DNA of 64,000 nt from Pycnococcus provasolii. Its lineage: Eukaryota > Chlorophyta > Pseudoscourfieldiophyceae > Pseudoscourfieldiales > Pycnococcaceae. The stretch is taken from contig OW568884.1 in assembly GCA_938743325.2 (NCBI GenBank), forward strand, positions 372,001-436,000, written 5' to 3'. The notes under the pieces were generated by a model that had not been told where the DNA came from, did not search any database, and saw nothing but the letters and a program-made list of their open reading frames with translations. Of this stretch, positions 30,201 through 40,954 are shown piece after piece. Both the position numbers and the translations under genes were made by a program. Within the stretch, counting starts at the first letter, position 1. The number at the start of each line of letters is the position of its first letter.

Positions 30201-30708
30201 GCTCCGCGTCGTTCATGGCTGCCGCCCTGCTCGACGACAAGCGACCGGCTGGTGCTGTTTTTGCAGCCTCCTGGAATCTCACGGAAGTTGTGTGTGCCGC
30301 CGGCGTGGCTGCGACACTGCTGCTTTCGTGGTACGGTGCCGGTGCGGCCGCGGGCGTTTCAGGCACCCCAGGCGTCCTTTGTCTGGTTTTCCGTGCGGGT
30401 GTGAATCCGCCTCGGCCGCGCCCTTCCACCGACGGGAGTCTGGCGAGTCTCATCGTCCCTGGCGTCGCCGGCATAAGCGGTGGCAGCTGTTTATTTGCGG
30501 ACGTAGGCGTCGTCGCGCCTAACCCTTTGAACCCACCACCCATATTAAGGCCAGCACCATTTGCAACACCACCAACAGACGACGGCCTAGAGGCCGCCGC
30601 CGCCGCTGTGGAGGGTGTGAGTACAAGCGAGCGTCGCAGAGACGCCCGGTCGGCTTCCCCCAGTGAAGCCGTGGAAGCGGGTATCAGAGGCGGGTTGCCC
30701 TTGCCCAT
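18252..30708 (-). CDS. Axonemal inner-arm dynein heavy chain
   Basis: Two exons on the minus strand: 30708-21520 and 21446-18252, with a 73-bp intron (donor GTAAGT, acceptor ACAG). Splicing joins RGKRWPLM to IDPQNQANRWVKNME, the conserved AAA4-AAA5 region text of dyneins, and gives 4127 aa. P-loops: AAA1 GPAGTGKTETTKDLGKALG near residue 1445 with FDEFNRI; AAA2 GPTGGGKTVVY near 1725; AAA3 GGSGVGKSASV near 2080; AAA4 GVGGSGKQSMTRF near 2430. The stalk coiled coils lie around residues 2680-2900. The N-terminal tail motif (FTPLDQFEREYHLFNQV, then WKGFSTWKRHV) and the length fit single-headed inner-arm heavy chains, most like the DNAH6 group, though subtype is not certain. All four nucleotide sites look intact. 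It powers flagellar beating, so this organism makes motile flagella at some stage. Confidence 0.95.
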
Positions 30709-31659
30709 GGCGCCCTGAAATGCCTAATGGGAAATGGCCCCCGGAAATGGCCCTCAGGCTCAGGGGAGACCCCGACTGCCTGCCTCTCCAAGTGACCAAG
30801 TGCCTCTCCGACGACTGGACGACGACCTGACGACAGTTAACGACTCCCGAATAATCCCGATCACTCCGGCTGTCCGCCCGGGGGAACGCCCTTGGAGACT
30901 CTCCAAGGCCAACGCCAAACGGACCACTGCACCATGAGGCTGGCTGCACCATGCGGGCATGCGCCAGCCAGCACCATGCAGCCATGACGCCGGCCCTTGG
31001 CAATCCCCTTCTTCGTAGAGTCTTCTTGGCTCCACGAAAGAAGCGTGCTCACTAAAAAGTCTTTTTATTAGTCACTGCTCGGGTGCGTTCAGCACTTCAG
31101 GTGTCAGGTGGTCGGGTCTCGGGTGCACGCTTCCGGGTAGTTCTAAGGTTCCGCCCTTCTTCCCCTCCAAACCACTCCAAGGATGAAGGATGCAAGGCTT
31201 CGAGGTGGGAGAGTATGGTCGGGGGGGTAGGCCGAGGCCGCGAGCAAGCGGCAGCCGGCAAGGGGGTCGGGAGGTTGAAAATTTCCTTGAGTTCCCCGCT
31301 GGCTCAAGGCACCGCCCGGCCGCCCCCGACCAAACCCACCGACCAGCCCACCGACTGACCGTCTGACCAAGCCTTGCTGCATTGGTCGTGGCTTCAGGAG
31401 TCGTTGACGAGTCTTCTCAACTTCAAGCAGCTATCTTGCCGGCCCGCGCAGTGACGCAGTCGTGTCGCGCGGGTTGACCACTTGACCGGACTTGACCCGC
31501 AGATTTGACCAGCTCGAATATGGGTAGTTCGGGGATTGCCACACCTGATTGCCACTGGGGTTTGGGGAATCCTCGAATCATATTTCACGTTCGTCACGTC
31601 CTGAAGTCACGTCCACGTCGTGTACCGTACAGTATGAAAAGAAATACAAAGGAAAAATG
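30709..31659. other. Intergenic, no gene seen
   Basis: GC-rich spacer between two diverging/adjacent minus-strand genes. It contains small dispersed repeats such as GCACCATG units near 30925-30985. No coding frame with protein-like composition stands out. Confidence 0.5.
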
Positions 31660-33751
31660 TTACGAAAACGGATTAAAGGGCTGCAGGCCACCCTGCGGCT
31701 GCTGCTGTTGCTGCTGCAGCTGCAGGTGCCGTCCACCGCTGCTGGTGGGGCGTAGCGGTGGTGCCGCTGGCCTGTGGTCAATCGGGTCGAGAAGCTGTGG
31801 CCGAATGCCCACATGGTTGCGACGTGGATCATTCGCATCCACCTGATAACCGCCGCTGATAGATTGTCTGAGTCGTGGGTCCAGAGGTTCCAGAAGGCCG
31901 TTCACCATCCGGCCGGCGAGCTGCGGATACTCGTGCTCGTTCGCCTCGAAGTATACCAAGCCTGTTCTCGGGTCAACCAAGTACATCTTGCCATTGTACT
32001 CGAGGTCGTCCAAGACCCACTCATCCGCCGCCGCCTCGGCAGCTGCCGTCTCTTGGGCACGCGCCTCCTCGGCAGCGGTGACTGCAGCCTGGCGTTCTGC
32101 CGCTCGCTGCCTCGCCTCCTCGGCACGTGCAGCTTGCTCCGCGTTCCATCGCGCGATACGCTCCTGCTCCGCGCGGTAGCCTTCCTCGAGCGCGAGCTCT
32201 TCCCACCGCTTCGGTGCTTTAGCAGCAGCCAGCTTTGCGGCTGTAAGCGCCGCCTTGCTTGGCCCATTGATATCGTCATCGTCGTCGTCCGCTTTGATCT
32301 CGTTGCCATTACCCATGTCCATACCGCCGGCACTTGGGATGGGAATGTGCCCAACTCCTGGATTTGCAGGTGCCGTGGGTGGCAAAGCACCGTCGTAGAG
32401 ACGTCGCGACGGGTGCGGTCGCTTCGCCGGTTGCCACGGCGGCATGGAACCTCCAGCTGCCGTAACCCCGGCTAAGAATTCCGAGGCATTTGCTGCGGCA
32501 GCAGCCTTCGCCGCTTCATTTGGCGATGGTAGTGGCTGCGGCAGCTCGGTCGTGGGATTTGCAGTGGGACTGGTCTGCACGCCAGGTAACGACGCCGCGT
32601 CACCGGCGAGTTGTGGTCTTTGCGCTGCCGCCGCGATGGCGGCAGCTGTCACACCGTCTGTGGTCGGCTTGGGTCCCGGTGCGGGCGCTGACGCGTATTT
32701 CGGTCCCTCGAGGTACAGCGGCGTCGGGCTTTCGACGTCATCTTTTTCTGGTCGGATGTGGCGCACCTTACGGCTGCTGTGGCTTTTCCCGAGTCTGCGG
32801 CCGTAGACGAAGAGTCCGCCAGCAATGCAGATGAGCACGATGGACACCGAGACGACGCCTCCTATGATGGCGTCGTTGTTCGACGACGCAGACCCTCCTC
32901 CGCCAGACTGCTTTAAGGCTGGCCTCGGCGGCTTAGGCGGCGGCGAGGGTGGCGACGGCGGCGGTGGGCTGAGCTGCGGCGGCGTGGGTGGCGACGGGCT
33001 GGCGGGTGGCAGAGGCGGTGGTTGTGGCGGCGGCGGCGGCGGCGCGTTGTACGTGGACGGGTGCACGACGAGGACGAACGTTCCCTTCTGGGCGATGGGA
33101 AGTGTGGTTTTGCGTCCGTACACGAACGTATCCATTTTGACTTCCGCCTGATATTCGCCGGCGTCAAGCGTGAGTAGTCCGACGTGTGCACGTTCGGTGA
33201 AGTCGACGGCTCGAAACTGTCCGTTTGCGACTTGCGTTCCGTTTGCGAGCGTCGTTAAGTTGTATCTGAAGACGTCGCCGGGGTTGATGGATGGCGTGGT
33301 GAAGTCGGCGTCCGCGTAGCACCGCACGAGCCTGTGAGAATATGATACATACAGTGTGTGATAGGAATAAGGGGTGGTAAGGTGAGTGAAGTGCGAGACG
33401 ATAAAACCAAAACAAGTGAAAAAAAAAGAGAGATGCGTACATCTTAACGAGTCCCGCGACGACATAGTCCATGGAGTTCTTTTGCACGTCGAGGAGACAC
33501 CGTTCGGGCGCCGTGCGTGCTTGTGCGTGCACACCCACCAAACCAACCCAACCCGGAGTCAGCACCACTAGTAAGCATACGACTCTAAAGGCTCTCACGA
33601 AACTGCTTTGAAAAGACCCCAACCGTTTATAGAAAACACTGGTGTTCCTAACACAACATCGATGACGTCTTCTTGCTGGAAGAATACGACGTTCAGGATA
33701 CAGGCGACATGCGCGGGTCATGGGATGGGATGGGCCCCTTCGAAATGCCAA
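31660..33751 (-). CDS. Single-pass membrane protein with Pro-rich hinge
   Basis: Two exons on the minus strand: 33751-33441 and 33331-31660, with a 109-bp intron (donor GTACGC, acceptor TCACAG); about 660 aa. A signal-like segment (RVVCLLVVLTPGWVGLVGVHA) precedes an extracellular domain of about 120 residues with N-glycosylation sites (YNLTTLANGTQ). It is followed by a Pro/Ser hinge of about 50 residues typical of algal wall proteins, then a membrane span (AIIGGVVSVSIVLICIAGGLFV). The cytoplasmic tail of about 370 residues has an Ala/Glu/Arg coiled-coil stretch and a WW-like module (YNGKMYLVDPRTGLVYFEAN). The topology suggests a wall- or matrix-linked receptor/adaptor. The exact start within exon 1 is uncertain. 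I do not recognise the family. Confidence 0.6.
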
Positions 33752-34393
33752 TGGGCTTGCGAGTGCGTCGAATGGAGGGGGGCGGCCGCGGCCCCGAGGA
33801 GCGGGGAGACGTTCAAACGCGTAACCCTAACCCTAATCTCCTAATCTTCAGTTCTACTTGTTTAATTGGGGTTTTTGATTACCCGGTAGGGGGAGTCGCT
33901 CGCGCAGCTGGTTCTTCCTCTCCGACCGTGCACGAGGAGGGGGGAGACGTTCCAACGCGTAGCCCTAACCCTAACCACCTAGCCCTAACCCTAACCCTCT
34001 AACCCTACTTCCTAGCCCTACCCTACCCCATCCTCTCCGACCTGCCTTTTCAGATAGCAAATACTTCTCCCATCCGTATGGTATGGGACTATGGGTCGCA
34101 GATGACCGTTGGGATCCCCCCCCGCGGGGGGGAAGAGGGAATCCCACTTGAGGCAAGGCTATGCGGACAACCCTATAGAAACCCTAACCGCCATCTGGGG
34201 AACCGTGTTCCTGGTGAAATCAAAGTTTTGTTAACAACAAGTCTCCCCCCCTCAAGCCCCCCTTTTTGTTTGGTTTTGGTTTCAACTGACAGACGAGAGG
34301 GCCCCCCTAAGGTGGGGAGTCAACGACTGACTGTGTGTTCCCCCCCCGGGGTCCCCCTTGGGCGTTCATTTTCAACCCTCCTGAGTTTCCGCC
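33752..34393. other. Intergenic with telomere-like tracts
   Basis: Contains CCCTAA units at 33821-33836 and a longer degenerate CCCTAA/AGCCCTA run at 33961-34028. A GAGGAG-GGGGAGACGTT-AACGCGT block preceding the telomere-like units occurs twice, at about 33796-33836 and 33932-33976. Several C- or G-runs (for example near 34118-34130 and 34340) are present. No gene is seen. Confidence 0.7.
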
Positions 34394-37300
34394 ATGGCCA
34401 TGGCGGTGTTCACCGTCCCTCTTTCACTGAAAGACCTCCTTTCAGCTAATGAAGACTCCTCCTCATCTTCTATGCGTATCCGTTCTTCATCTGATTCACC
34501 TGACTCGAAGTTTGTTGATCTCACTGCTATGTCCATGGTTCAAAAAAATCAACATGTGCAGATGTGCATCCAACTTCTCGCACACGACGACGCTGCTATA
34601 CTCACGTCTTCCCAAGACGTCTTTGAAACGGTCATAAGTGCGACAGTCGCATATCAACATATACCGGACATGGCGAAGTCGCTACTCGTTGACGCAATGT
34701 GCAGCAACCTCTCCGTTCTCAACGCAACGCTCATGTCAGTCTCAGCAGCTGACGACGCGGAAACGAGACAAACAAACAGGTCCGCACTCATGTGCTACGT
34801 CACGTTCCTGCACCACATCCTACAAGAAGGACAAAAAATCAACTCCGCCGCGCCCGCTGATGCCACAGCAGCGGCTGCGGAACTCGTCGCGGGAAAGAGA
34901 GGCGCGAAGGCGAAAGCAGCAAAGGCGGCCAAGGCAGCGGCACTCACCGAGTACGACTGGCCCATGCTTCGTGCGAAAACAATGCGAGCACTCGCCAGCG
35001 CGACCGTCGTTGACCTGCAAAGCCTCTTCTCGCCCGCACCCGTCGACGACGCACTCCTCACCATGCTTGGAAAGTGTGCCATGCTGCTTCTCGAGGATGC
35101 ACCCGCAGTCGCTGGGAAGGCGCTGCGCGAGCAGCGTGCAGACGTGTGGCGCGTCTTCTCGGCACTTGCACTCACGCACGCAAACACGCAGCTCGAGCCT
35201 GTCGCGGAAAGCCTGCGCGACGCACTTGCGAAGCACGAGCACGTCGCGCCGCTGCTTGCGGAACTCTGCGAGTTTGCCACGCTCGAGTTTGGTGGAGGCG
35301 ACTCGAGGCTTTTCACGCGGCTGTGCACGTCGCTCGCGGCGGTGGAAGATTCCGGAGATGCTGCTCCCACAGCCGCGGACACGGCTGGCGCTCGAAATGC
35401 CGCGACATTCCTGCAAGAGTGCGCCGAACGCATGCCGAAGCTCGTCGCGTCGAACATGGCCATCCTGCTGCCATTCCTTGCGCACGAAAGCTACACGCTG
35501 CGCAGCGCGATTGTTGGTGTGATGGGATCCATCGTCGCGGGTGCATTCTCTGCCAACGACGAGGCGTCCGTGGAAGACGGGCCAGGGGGTCCCATGGCGC
35601 GCCTGCGGTCCAAGCAGCACGTGCTCGATCTGCTCTGCGAACGAGTGCACGACAAGAACGCGTACACGCGAAGCAAGACGCTGCAGGTGTGGGCAAGCCT
35701 GTGTGCGGACAAGCTCATACCCATTGGACACTGGAACCACGTCGCGAAGCTCGCAGTGGGACGCCTGAACGACAAAAGCAGCCTCGTGCGAAAGGCGGCC
35801 ATGCAGCTACTTGGAACGCTCATGCAGTTCAACCCGTTCGCGCCAGAGTTGCCGAGCGCGGCGTTTGCCACGACGCTGCAGGACTATACGGAAAGGCTCA
35901 AGGCGATGGAGGCGGATGCCAAGGAGGCTGCAAAGAAGGCGGAGGAGAACATATGGGGCGAAGGAGACGACGAAGACGAGGAGGATGCTGGCGACGACGT
36001 CGACGAGGACAGCGATGGCAAGCCAAAGGGTTCGTTGCCAGAGAATATCGATGGCGAAATCGCGTCGTGCCGTGCACTCGTCGCCAGTCTCGAGACCGCG
36101 CACTCGTTCACCCTGCTCGTTTCCCAGGCACTCACTCAGGTAGTGCTTCCGTACCTGCTGACGTCGGCTGTCGCAACTGACGTCGTGGAGGCTGTGTCGT
36201 TCGCGGGCCTGGCGCTGCGCTTCCGCATCGACGGTGCCCCTGCAGCGTTTCGTAAGGCACTTCTGCTCGTCTACAGCCGCGAAATGGCCGTGCGAGATTC
36301 GCTGCGTATGCAGTTCAGTGACCTCTACTTCAACGCGCCGGAGGGTGGCGACGTTGAAGACTTGCCCGTGGACCAGCAGAGCATGCTCGCGTACGGCGCA
36401 CTCTCGGGGCTTCTTGAACTCGCGGATGGGTGTACCGCGGGTGAGCTCGCCGCGCTCGAGGATGTGGTGGCAATGCTCGCAAGGTCGACGGACGAGGTAC
36501 CGTCCGTGCTCTATCCGCGATTCATGACCATTTGCTGGAGCGTGGCAAGCGACCCAGCTATCGTTAAGGTACGCTGCCCCGACATCGCCTTCCCGTCGGC
36601 GCGCAAGACGCGCCAGCTCGCGCTGAACGTGCTCGCCGCCGCCGCCACGACGAATCCGGAGCTCGTCATGGAAGAGGCGGACGACGTTGACGATGCGCTC
36701 TGTGGACTCGACGACAAGTGGAGCGTGCTGCTCCACGCTGGGTTCGGCGAAGGCGCGAGGCCTGGCGACGCGCGATGCGCCTGCCGTGTCGTCACCGAGC
36801 TCGCCAGGAGCTGTGCGGCTGACATTGGCGACGCGGGTAGCCTGTTTGGCGCACAGGTGACGGTGTCTTACGGAGCACCTGGCACCCCCGGCACCTCGTC
36901 GTGGAAGAAAGCTTTTCACACGGCGCTCAGCCGCTCGGAGCTTTCGGAAGGCTCGTACTACGCAACTGCCACGGCCGTTCTCGACGCGGCGTTTGCGTGC
37001 ATGCCGAATCCCGAGCACTTCATGGCGGCAGTCCTGCAAGAGATGTACGCTGGCCTTGAGATGCCGGCTGCATCGGAGGAGGAAGACGGCGGCGGCGGCG
37101 ACGCCGAGGTGTCCGCGATGCGACTCAGCCGCTTTTTGTATGTCCTCGGCCACGCGTCGCTCAATCAGCTAGTGAGGCACGACAGCCTGGCGCGTGCGAT
37201 TCGAAAGAAGGCGGCGAGCGAGAAGACGGGCAGCAAGAAAGATGAGGAGGACAGCCTTGCGGGCGTGACTGGCAATAACGTTCAGCAGCTCGAGATGGAG

Positions 37301-38377
37301 ATTGAGGATGCGCAGCGTCGTGCGGACGCGGATATGCTCCTCGAGGACGGCTCGAGCGCGATTGGGGCGTACGTTCCGTTCGTGGCACAGCTTCTTTCCA
37401 AGTGCCGCAGCTCGTTTACGTACGCGCCGCTCCGCAACAGCCTTGCTCTCTGTGTCACGAAGCTTATGCTGTGCTCTGAGCGCTTCTGCCGTTCGAATCT
37501 GCGTGCCGTGGTGGCTTGGAGCCGCGATGCGCCGGAGAGCAGTGTGAGGTGCACGCTCGCCGTTGGCCTTGCGGACCTTGCTGTGCGCTGGCCAAACGCC
37601 GTCGAGCCTTACACAGACGTTCTGTACGCCAGGCTTTCTGACAGCAGCACGCGTGTGCGAAAGCAGGTCATGCTGAGCCTCAGTCACCTCATTCTCTGCG
37701 ACATGGTGAAAATCCGTGGAAACGTTGCGGATGTGGCGCGATGCTTGGCTGATGACGATGCTGAGGTGCGAGACGCGGCGAAGCGCCTGTTCGCGGAGTG
37801 GGCGAAGCGAGGTCCAAACAACGTCGCGGGCGTGGCACTCGACGTGGCCACAACTCTGCTGACCACCAACATCCCGTTGGATCGATACCGCGCCATCATG
37901 ACGTACTTGCTCAGCTTCGTCGAGCGCGAGAAGCACGTCAGCAGCATGATGGAGCGACTTGTGCTTCGCTTCGCTACTGATGACAGCACGCGCGTCGGGC
38001 GCGGCCTTGCGTGCTGCTGCGCACTACTCCCGCCGCATGCCAAGGCGCTCAAGGCGTTGGTGGACAACCTTGCCGCCTTTAAGGCTGCGGCGGCCAGCGA
38101 CTCGGAGTGCGCGGCTAGCATACTCGAGGCGCTGCTGAAGCAGAAGAAGGGTGCGGACAAGGGTGGTGAGCTGAAGGGCGAGCTTGCGGATAAGGTGACT
38201 GCGGTAGAGGACCATTTGAAGCAGTGCCTTGGATTGGTGGACGAGGAGGAGGAGGCGCAAGAGGAGGAGGAAATGGGTGGCGACAAGGAGAACGAGGAGA
38301 ACGCGGGTGCGACGAAGGGCGTCGCGGTGGGATCGAACCTTGAACCAGTGGCGTCGCCACTCGTGCAGGCGCGGTGA
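34394..38377 (+). CDS. Condensin complex subunit 1 (CAP-D2)
   Basis: Single-exon gene, 1327 aa, close to the usual 1250-1400 aa of the family. It is alpha-helical HEAT-repeat protein throughout. The C-terminal Cnd1 domain (residues about 1010-1190) contains the diagnostic series VGLADLAVRWPNAVEPYTDV, LYARLSDSSTRVRKQVMLSL and SHLILCDMVKIRGNVADVA, then AKRLFAEWAKRG. An acidic loop (GEGDDEDEEDAGDDVDED) near residue 525-545 interrupts the HEAT array. The tail is Glu-rich. CAP-D2 is the non-SMC HEAT subunit of condensin I, binding CAP-H and DNA during mitotic chromosome compaction. The start is the first ATG, in the context GCCATGGCC; a second ATG follows two codons later. The match to CAP-D2 rather than CAP-D3 rests on the Cnd1 block and length. 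Confidence 0.9.
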   Translation: MAMAVFTVPLSLKDLLSANEDSSSSSMRIRSSSDSPDSKFVDLTAMSMVQKNQHVQMCIQLLAHDDAAILTSSQDVFETVISATVAYQHIPDMAKSLLVDAMCSNLSVLNATLMSVSAADDAETRQTNRSALMCYVTFLHHILQEGQKINSAAPADATAAAAELVAGKRGAKAKAAKAAKAAALTEYDWPMLRAKTMRALASATVVDLQSLFSPAPVDDALLTMLGKCAMLLLEDAPAVAGKALREQRADVWRVFSALALTHANTQLEPVAESLRDALAKHEHVAPLLAELCEFATLEFGGGDSRLFTRLCTSLAAVEDSGDAAPTAADTAGARNAATFLQECAERMPKLVASNMAILLPFLAHESYTLRSAIVGVMGSIVAGAFSANDEASVEDGPGGPMARLRSKQHVLDLLCERVHDKNAYTRSKTLQVWASLCADKLIPIGHWNHVAKLAVGRLNDKSSLVRKAAMQLLGTLMQFNPFAPELPSAAFATTLQDYTERLKAMEADAKEAAKKAEENIWGEGDDEDEEDAGDDVDEDSDGKPKGSLPENIDGEIASCRALVASLETAHSFTLLVSQALTQVVLPYLLTSAVATDVVEAVSFAGLALRFRIDGAPAAFRKALLLVYSREMAVRDSLRMQFSDLYFNAPEGGDVEDLPVDQQSMLAYGALSGLLELADGCTAGELAALEDVVAMLARSTDEVPSVLYPRFMTICWSVASDPAIVKVRCPDIAFPSARKTRQLALNVLAAAATTNPELVMEEADDVDDALCGLDDKWSVLLHAGFGEGARPGDARCACRVVTELARSCAADIGDAGSLFGAQVTVSYGAPGTPGTSSWKKAFHTALSRSELSEGSYYATATAVLDAAFACMPNPEHFMAAVLQEMYAGLEMPAASEEEDGGGGDAEVSAMRLSRFLYVLGHASLNQLVRHDSLARAIRKKAASEKTGSKKDEEDSLAGVTGNNVQQLEMEIEDAQRRADADMLLEDGSSAIGAYVPFVAQLLSKCRSSFTYAPLRNSLALCVTKLMLCSERFCRSNLRAVVAWSRDAPESSVRCTLAVGLADLAVRWPNAVEPYTDVLYARLSDSSTRVRKQVMLSLSHLILCDMVKIRGNVADVARCLADDDAEVRDAAKRLFAEWAKRGPNNVAGVALDVATTLLTTNIPLDRYRAIMTYLLSFVEREKHVSSMMERLVLRFATDDSTRVGRGLACCCALLPPHAKALKALVDNLAAFKAAAASDSECAASILEALLKQKKGADKGGELKGELADKVTAVEDHLKQCLGLVDEEEEAQEEEEMGGDKENEENAGATKGVAVGSNLEPVASPLVQAR

Positions 38378-38473
38378 AGAAACACGCACACACACGCGCG
38401 CGCGCACTGCGTAACAATCTTTTTTTCTACAAAAGAATTTTTGAAATACTTTATTCACCTCTTCGATGTCGTG

Positions 38474-38932
38474 CTAGTTGTTCTTGCAGCAACCTTTACA
38501 AAACCACTTTCCCTGCGGGATGATCGTCAGGTTTGTGGATAAGCAGTAGGTGTGGAAGCCACCGTTGCATCCATCGCACAAAAGCATCCTCTCAGGATTA
38601 TTCTTTTGTTTGCAGATTTCACAACCTGGGTCGAATTCGTTCTCCTCATCGCTTTCCGCCGCTGGAGCTAGGCACCTCGCCACGTTTTTGCTTGTGCCTG
38701 CTTGCGTTTTCACAACAAGGCATGCGCAGCACACAGATGGCCTATGCTTTGCATTTGGCTGCGAGAGGAATGCGCGTGCGCATGGTTGGCAGAATGGCTC
38801 GTGGCACTCGAGGCAGGTTGTGTTTGGAAGCGCTGTGTCCAAGCACTTGAAGCAAAGTATAATGGCGCATCCCCTGCACATTTGCAGGGGCAACTGGGAG
38901 GTAGCTGGGGCGAAGCACGCATCGCACCGCAT
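38474..38932 (-). CDS. Small PHD-finger protein
   Basis: From the Met at 38932 (MRCDACFAPATSQ) the product is 152 aa; the frame extends upstream to 39037 but without clear content. Residues 1-75 are a Cys-rich zinc-binding region (C-x2-C...C-x2-C...C-x2-C...C-x2-C...C-x2-C) that resembles a degenerate RING/zf-CDGSH-like array. Residues 100-150 form a canonical PHD finger: CEICKQ, LLCDGCNGGFHTYCL, then GKWFCKGC. PHD fingers bind histone H3 tails. It ends only about 95 bp from the convergent condensin gene. Function beyond chromatin reading is not deducible. Confidence 0.75.
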   Translation of the reverse strand: MRCDACFAPATSQLPLQMCRGCAIILCFKCLDTALPNTTCLECHEPFCQPCARAFLSQPNAKHRPSVCCACLVVKTQAGTSKNVARCLAPAAESDEENEFDPGCEICKQKNNPERMLLCDGCNGGFHTYCLSTNLTIIPQGKWFCKGCCKNN

Positions 38933-39184
38933 GACAACAATATTGATCCGTTGCGTTGATGGGGGAAGTGATGAAGTGACAGGTGGACACAACAGGTGGA
39001 CCCCCTCACCTGTAACAAGTGAAAAGCCCTGCCCCACATTCCAAAACGAATACGGGGATCCGCCGTGGAACTTTCCCGATTGAACGAGAGTCTGGATGGG
39101 ACGTTTCTTCGGGGGATCCCGGTCGTGACTCGTGAGTAGTCCTTAGTTAATGTATCCGCATGTATCTATCCGGTGTCGTACATA

Positions 39185-39707
39185 ATTGCTCGAACGAAGG
39201 CGACGATGGGCAAAGAGGCAGTTGTGGCGACGACGGCGGTGGTGCCTGCGGAAGCCGCTCGTCCGACGTCCGCCTCCGATGGCGGCGGCGGCGGCGCGTC
39301 TTCGCAGGAACGCAGTCGCGTAATCGCGTTTGTGCAAAGCTGGCACGCGAGGTTGGTGGATTTCGTGACGTCTCAGCGCCATGTTGGAAACGCTCACGCC
39401 AGCAGCACGCGCACGTGGAGGCAAGGTCTCGTCAGAAGAATGGGAGCCCATAGTGCCCGCAGCGAGAGTTCCGCACATGACGCAAGCTACGCTCGATCCC
39501 GGCAAGTTCGATATGGGACCATCGCTGGATATCCTTGGAGGAACCGTCGACGCGGAACTGCTCAGGGCGCACGTCTCACCGGCAAGAGGCACACGCATCG
39601 CGGAGAACCTACAGGAGCTGCTGCGCACCTACCCGGATCCGGAGGAGACGCCCATCCCCAAGCAAACGATCATTATTCACAATCTCTCCAACCTTCCTAA
39701 CGCCTGA
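39185..39707 (+). CDS. Unresolved small gene, two frames
   Basis: Two overlapping plus-strand frames both look coding in part. Frame A from about 39185-39206 (MGKEAVVATTAVV, then SRVIAFVQSWHARLVDFVTS) is convincing up to about 39380. Frame B from 39381 (MLETLTPAARARGG, then KVSSEEWEPIVPAARVPHMT ... ENLQELLRTYPDPEETP) is convincing to its stop at 39705-39707. A very short intron of about 41 bp (GTGACG...CCAGCAG around 39365-39405) or a sequence frame error would join them into one protein of roughly 160-170 aa. It may instead be a single start at 39381. No family is recognised. Confidence 0.45.
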
Positions 39708-39838
39708 TTAGGGTCTAGGGTTACAAGAGGAGCTCTCCCCTGAGACTCGCCCTCCTCCCTCCTGACGGGACCTCGCTCCCCCCAGCCGCCTTTCAATTAT
39801 TGAATCGGCTTGTGATCAGATCAGCCATTTCAGTCAAC

Positions 39839-40699
39839 ATGCCGTCGTCATCGCGTCATCCTCCCGGTACTGATAAGTATACATACAAGCAGGATACGGA
39901 CTCCATGCTGATCACCATTCCTCTCTCCTCAGAATTCAAAGGCCGCGACGTCATTTATGAGTTAAAGCCTTCCTGTTTGACCATCGGACTCAAAGGGGCC
40001 GTTCCCATTATTGATGGGGAGTCTCTGTGGGGACTGGTGAAACCTGACGACTCGATGTGGGAAATTGATGACGACGACGATGTCGGACGTGCGATCATTG
40101 TCACGCTCATGAAAGCAGACACAACCATGACGCCTGCGTGGGACTATCTGCTCAAAAGTGAAGACGTGCCGCCAGACACCAACTTCACGCACCGCGTCTT
40201 CTTCGACGTCAACATCGCAGGAGAACCGGCAGGACGTGTCGTCATGGGACTCTATGGAAACCAGTGCCCGCGAACCGTCGAAAACTTCAAGTGCCTGTGC
40301 ACGGGAGAAAAAGGAACGGGCGCGTCGGGAAAGCCGCTGCACTACAAAGACTGCTCGTTCCACCGCATCATTCCCAACTTCATGTGCCAGGGTGGAGACT
40401 TCACCGCCGGCGACGGAACGGGAGGAGAGTCCATCTACGGGGAGAAGTTCGAGGATGAAGACTTCAAAATCAAACACACGAAGCCAGGCATGCTCAGCAT
40501 GGCAAACGCTGGGCCGAACACCAACGGAAGCCAATTCTTTCTCACAACGAAGGAAACGCCGCACCTCGACGGGAGGCACTGCGTGTTTGGAGAGGTCGTG
40601 GAAGGCATGGACGTCGTGCGGAAGATGGAGGCTGAGGGAGAGCAGAGCGGAACAGTTGAGAAGGAAGTGAAGATCGCCGACTGTGGCCTGCTCGAGTGA
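39839..40699 (+). CDS. CS (NudC/p23-like)-cyclophilin fusion
   Basis: From the Met at 39839 the product is 286 aa, without introns. Residues 15-115 form a CS domain of the NudC type ([48 protein letters not shown]). Residues about 125-285 are a complete cyclophilin: [46 protein letters not shown] (catalytic Arg in FHRII, and FMCQGGDF), [14 protein letters not shown] and [14 protein letters not shown]. It catalyses peptidyl-prolyl isomerisation and the CS domain presumably docks to a chaperone such as Hsp90 or a NudC partner. The usual single-domain cyclophilin is about 165-175 aa. The active-site residues look intact. Cytosolic, no signal. Confidence 0.85.
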   Translation: MPSSSRHPPGTDKYTYKQDTDSMLITIPLSSEFKGRDVIYELKPSCLTIGLKGAVPIIDGESLWGLVKPDDSMWEIDDDDDVGRAIIVTLMKADTTMTPAWDYLLKSEDVPPDTNFTHRVFFDVNIAGEPAGRVVMGLYGNQCPRTVENFKCLCTGEKGTGASGKPLHYKDCSFHRIIPNFMCQGGDFTAGDGTGGESIYGEKFEDEDFKIKHTKPGMLSMANAGPNTNGSQFFLTTKETPHLDGRHCVFGEVVEGMDVVRKMEAEGEQSGTVEKEVKIADCGLLE

Positions 40700-40954
40700 A
40701 GAAGAGTTGTTACTACTGCTGCCTTTGGTGAGTCTCTTTATACATGTGATGACTCCAGCAGTCCAGTCACCACCACTCTTTGTCTTGTTTTCTTTTCTTT
40801 CTCTTGTTTCTCTTCTCTGTCTCTCTTGCAACCAATCAGGCCAAGGAAATCGTATGCGGATGCGTGCTCTTGGCGCTGACGTTGTTGTCCTCTCTGCAAA
40901 TGTGAGTCGCCGGGGGACGTCGGCGTGTTTTGGTGGTTCCGTTGTCAACCATCG

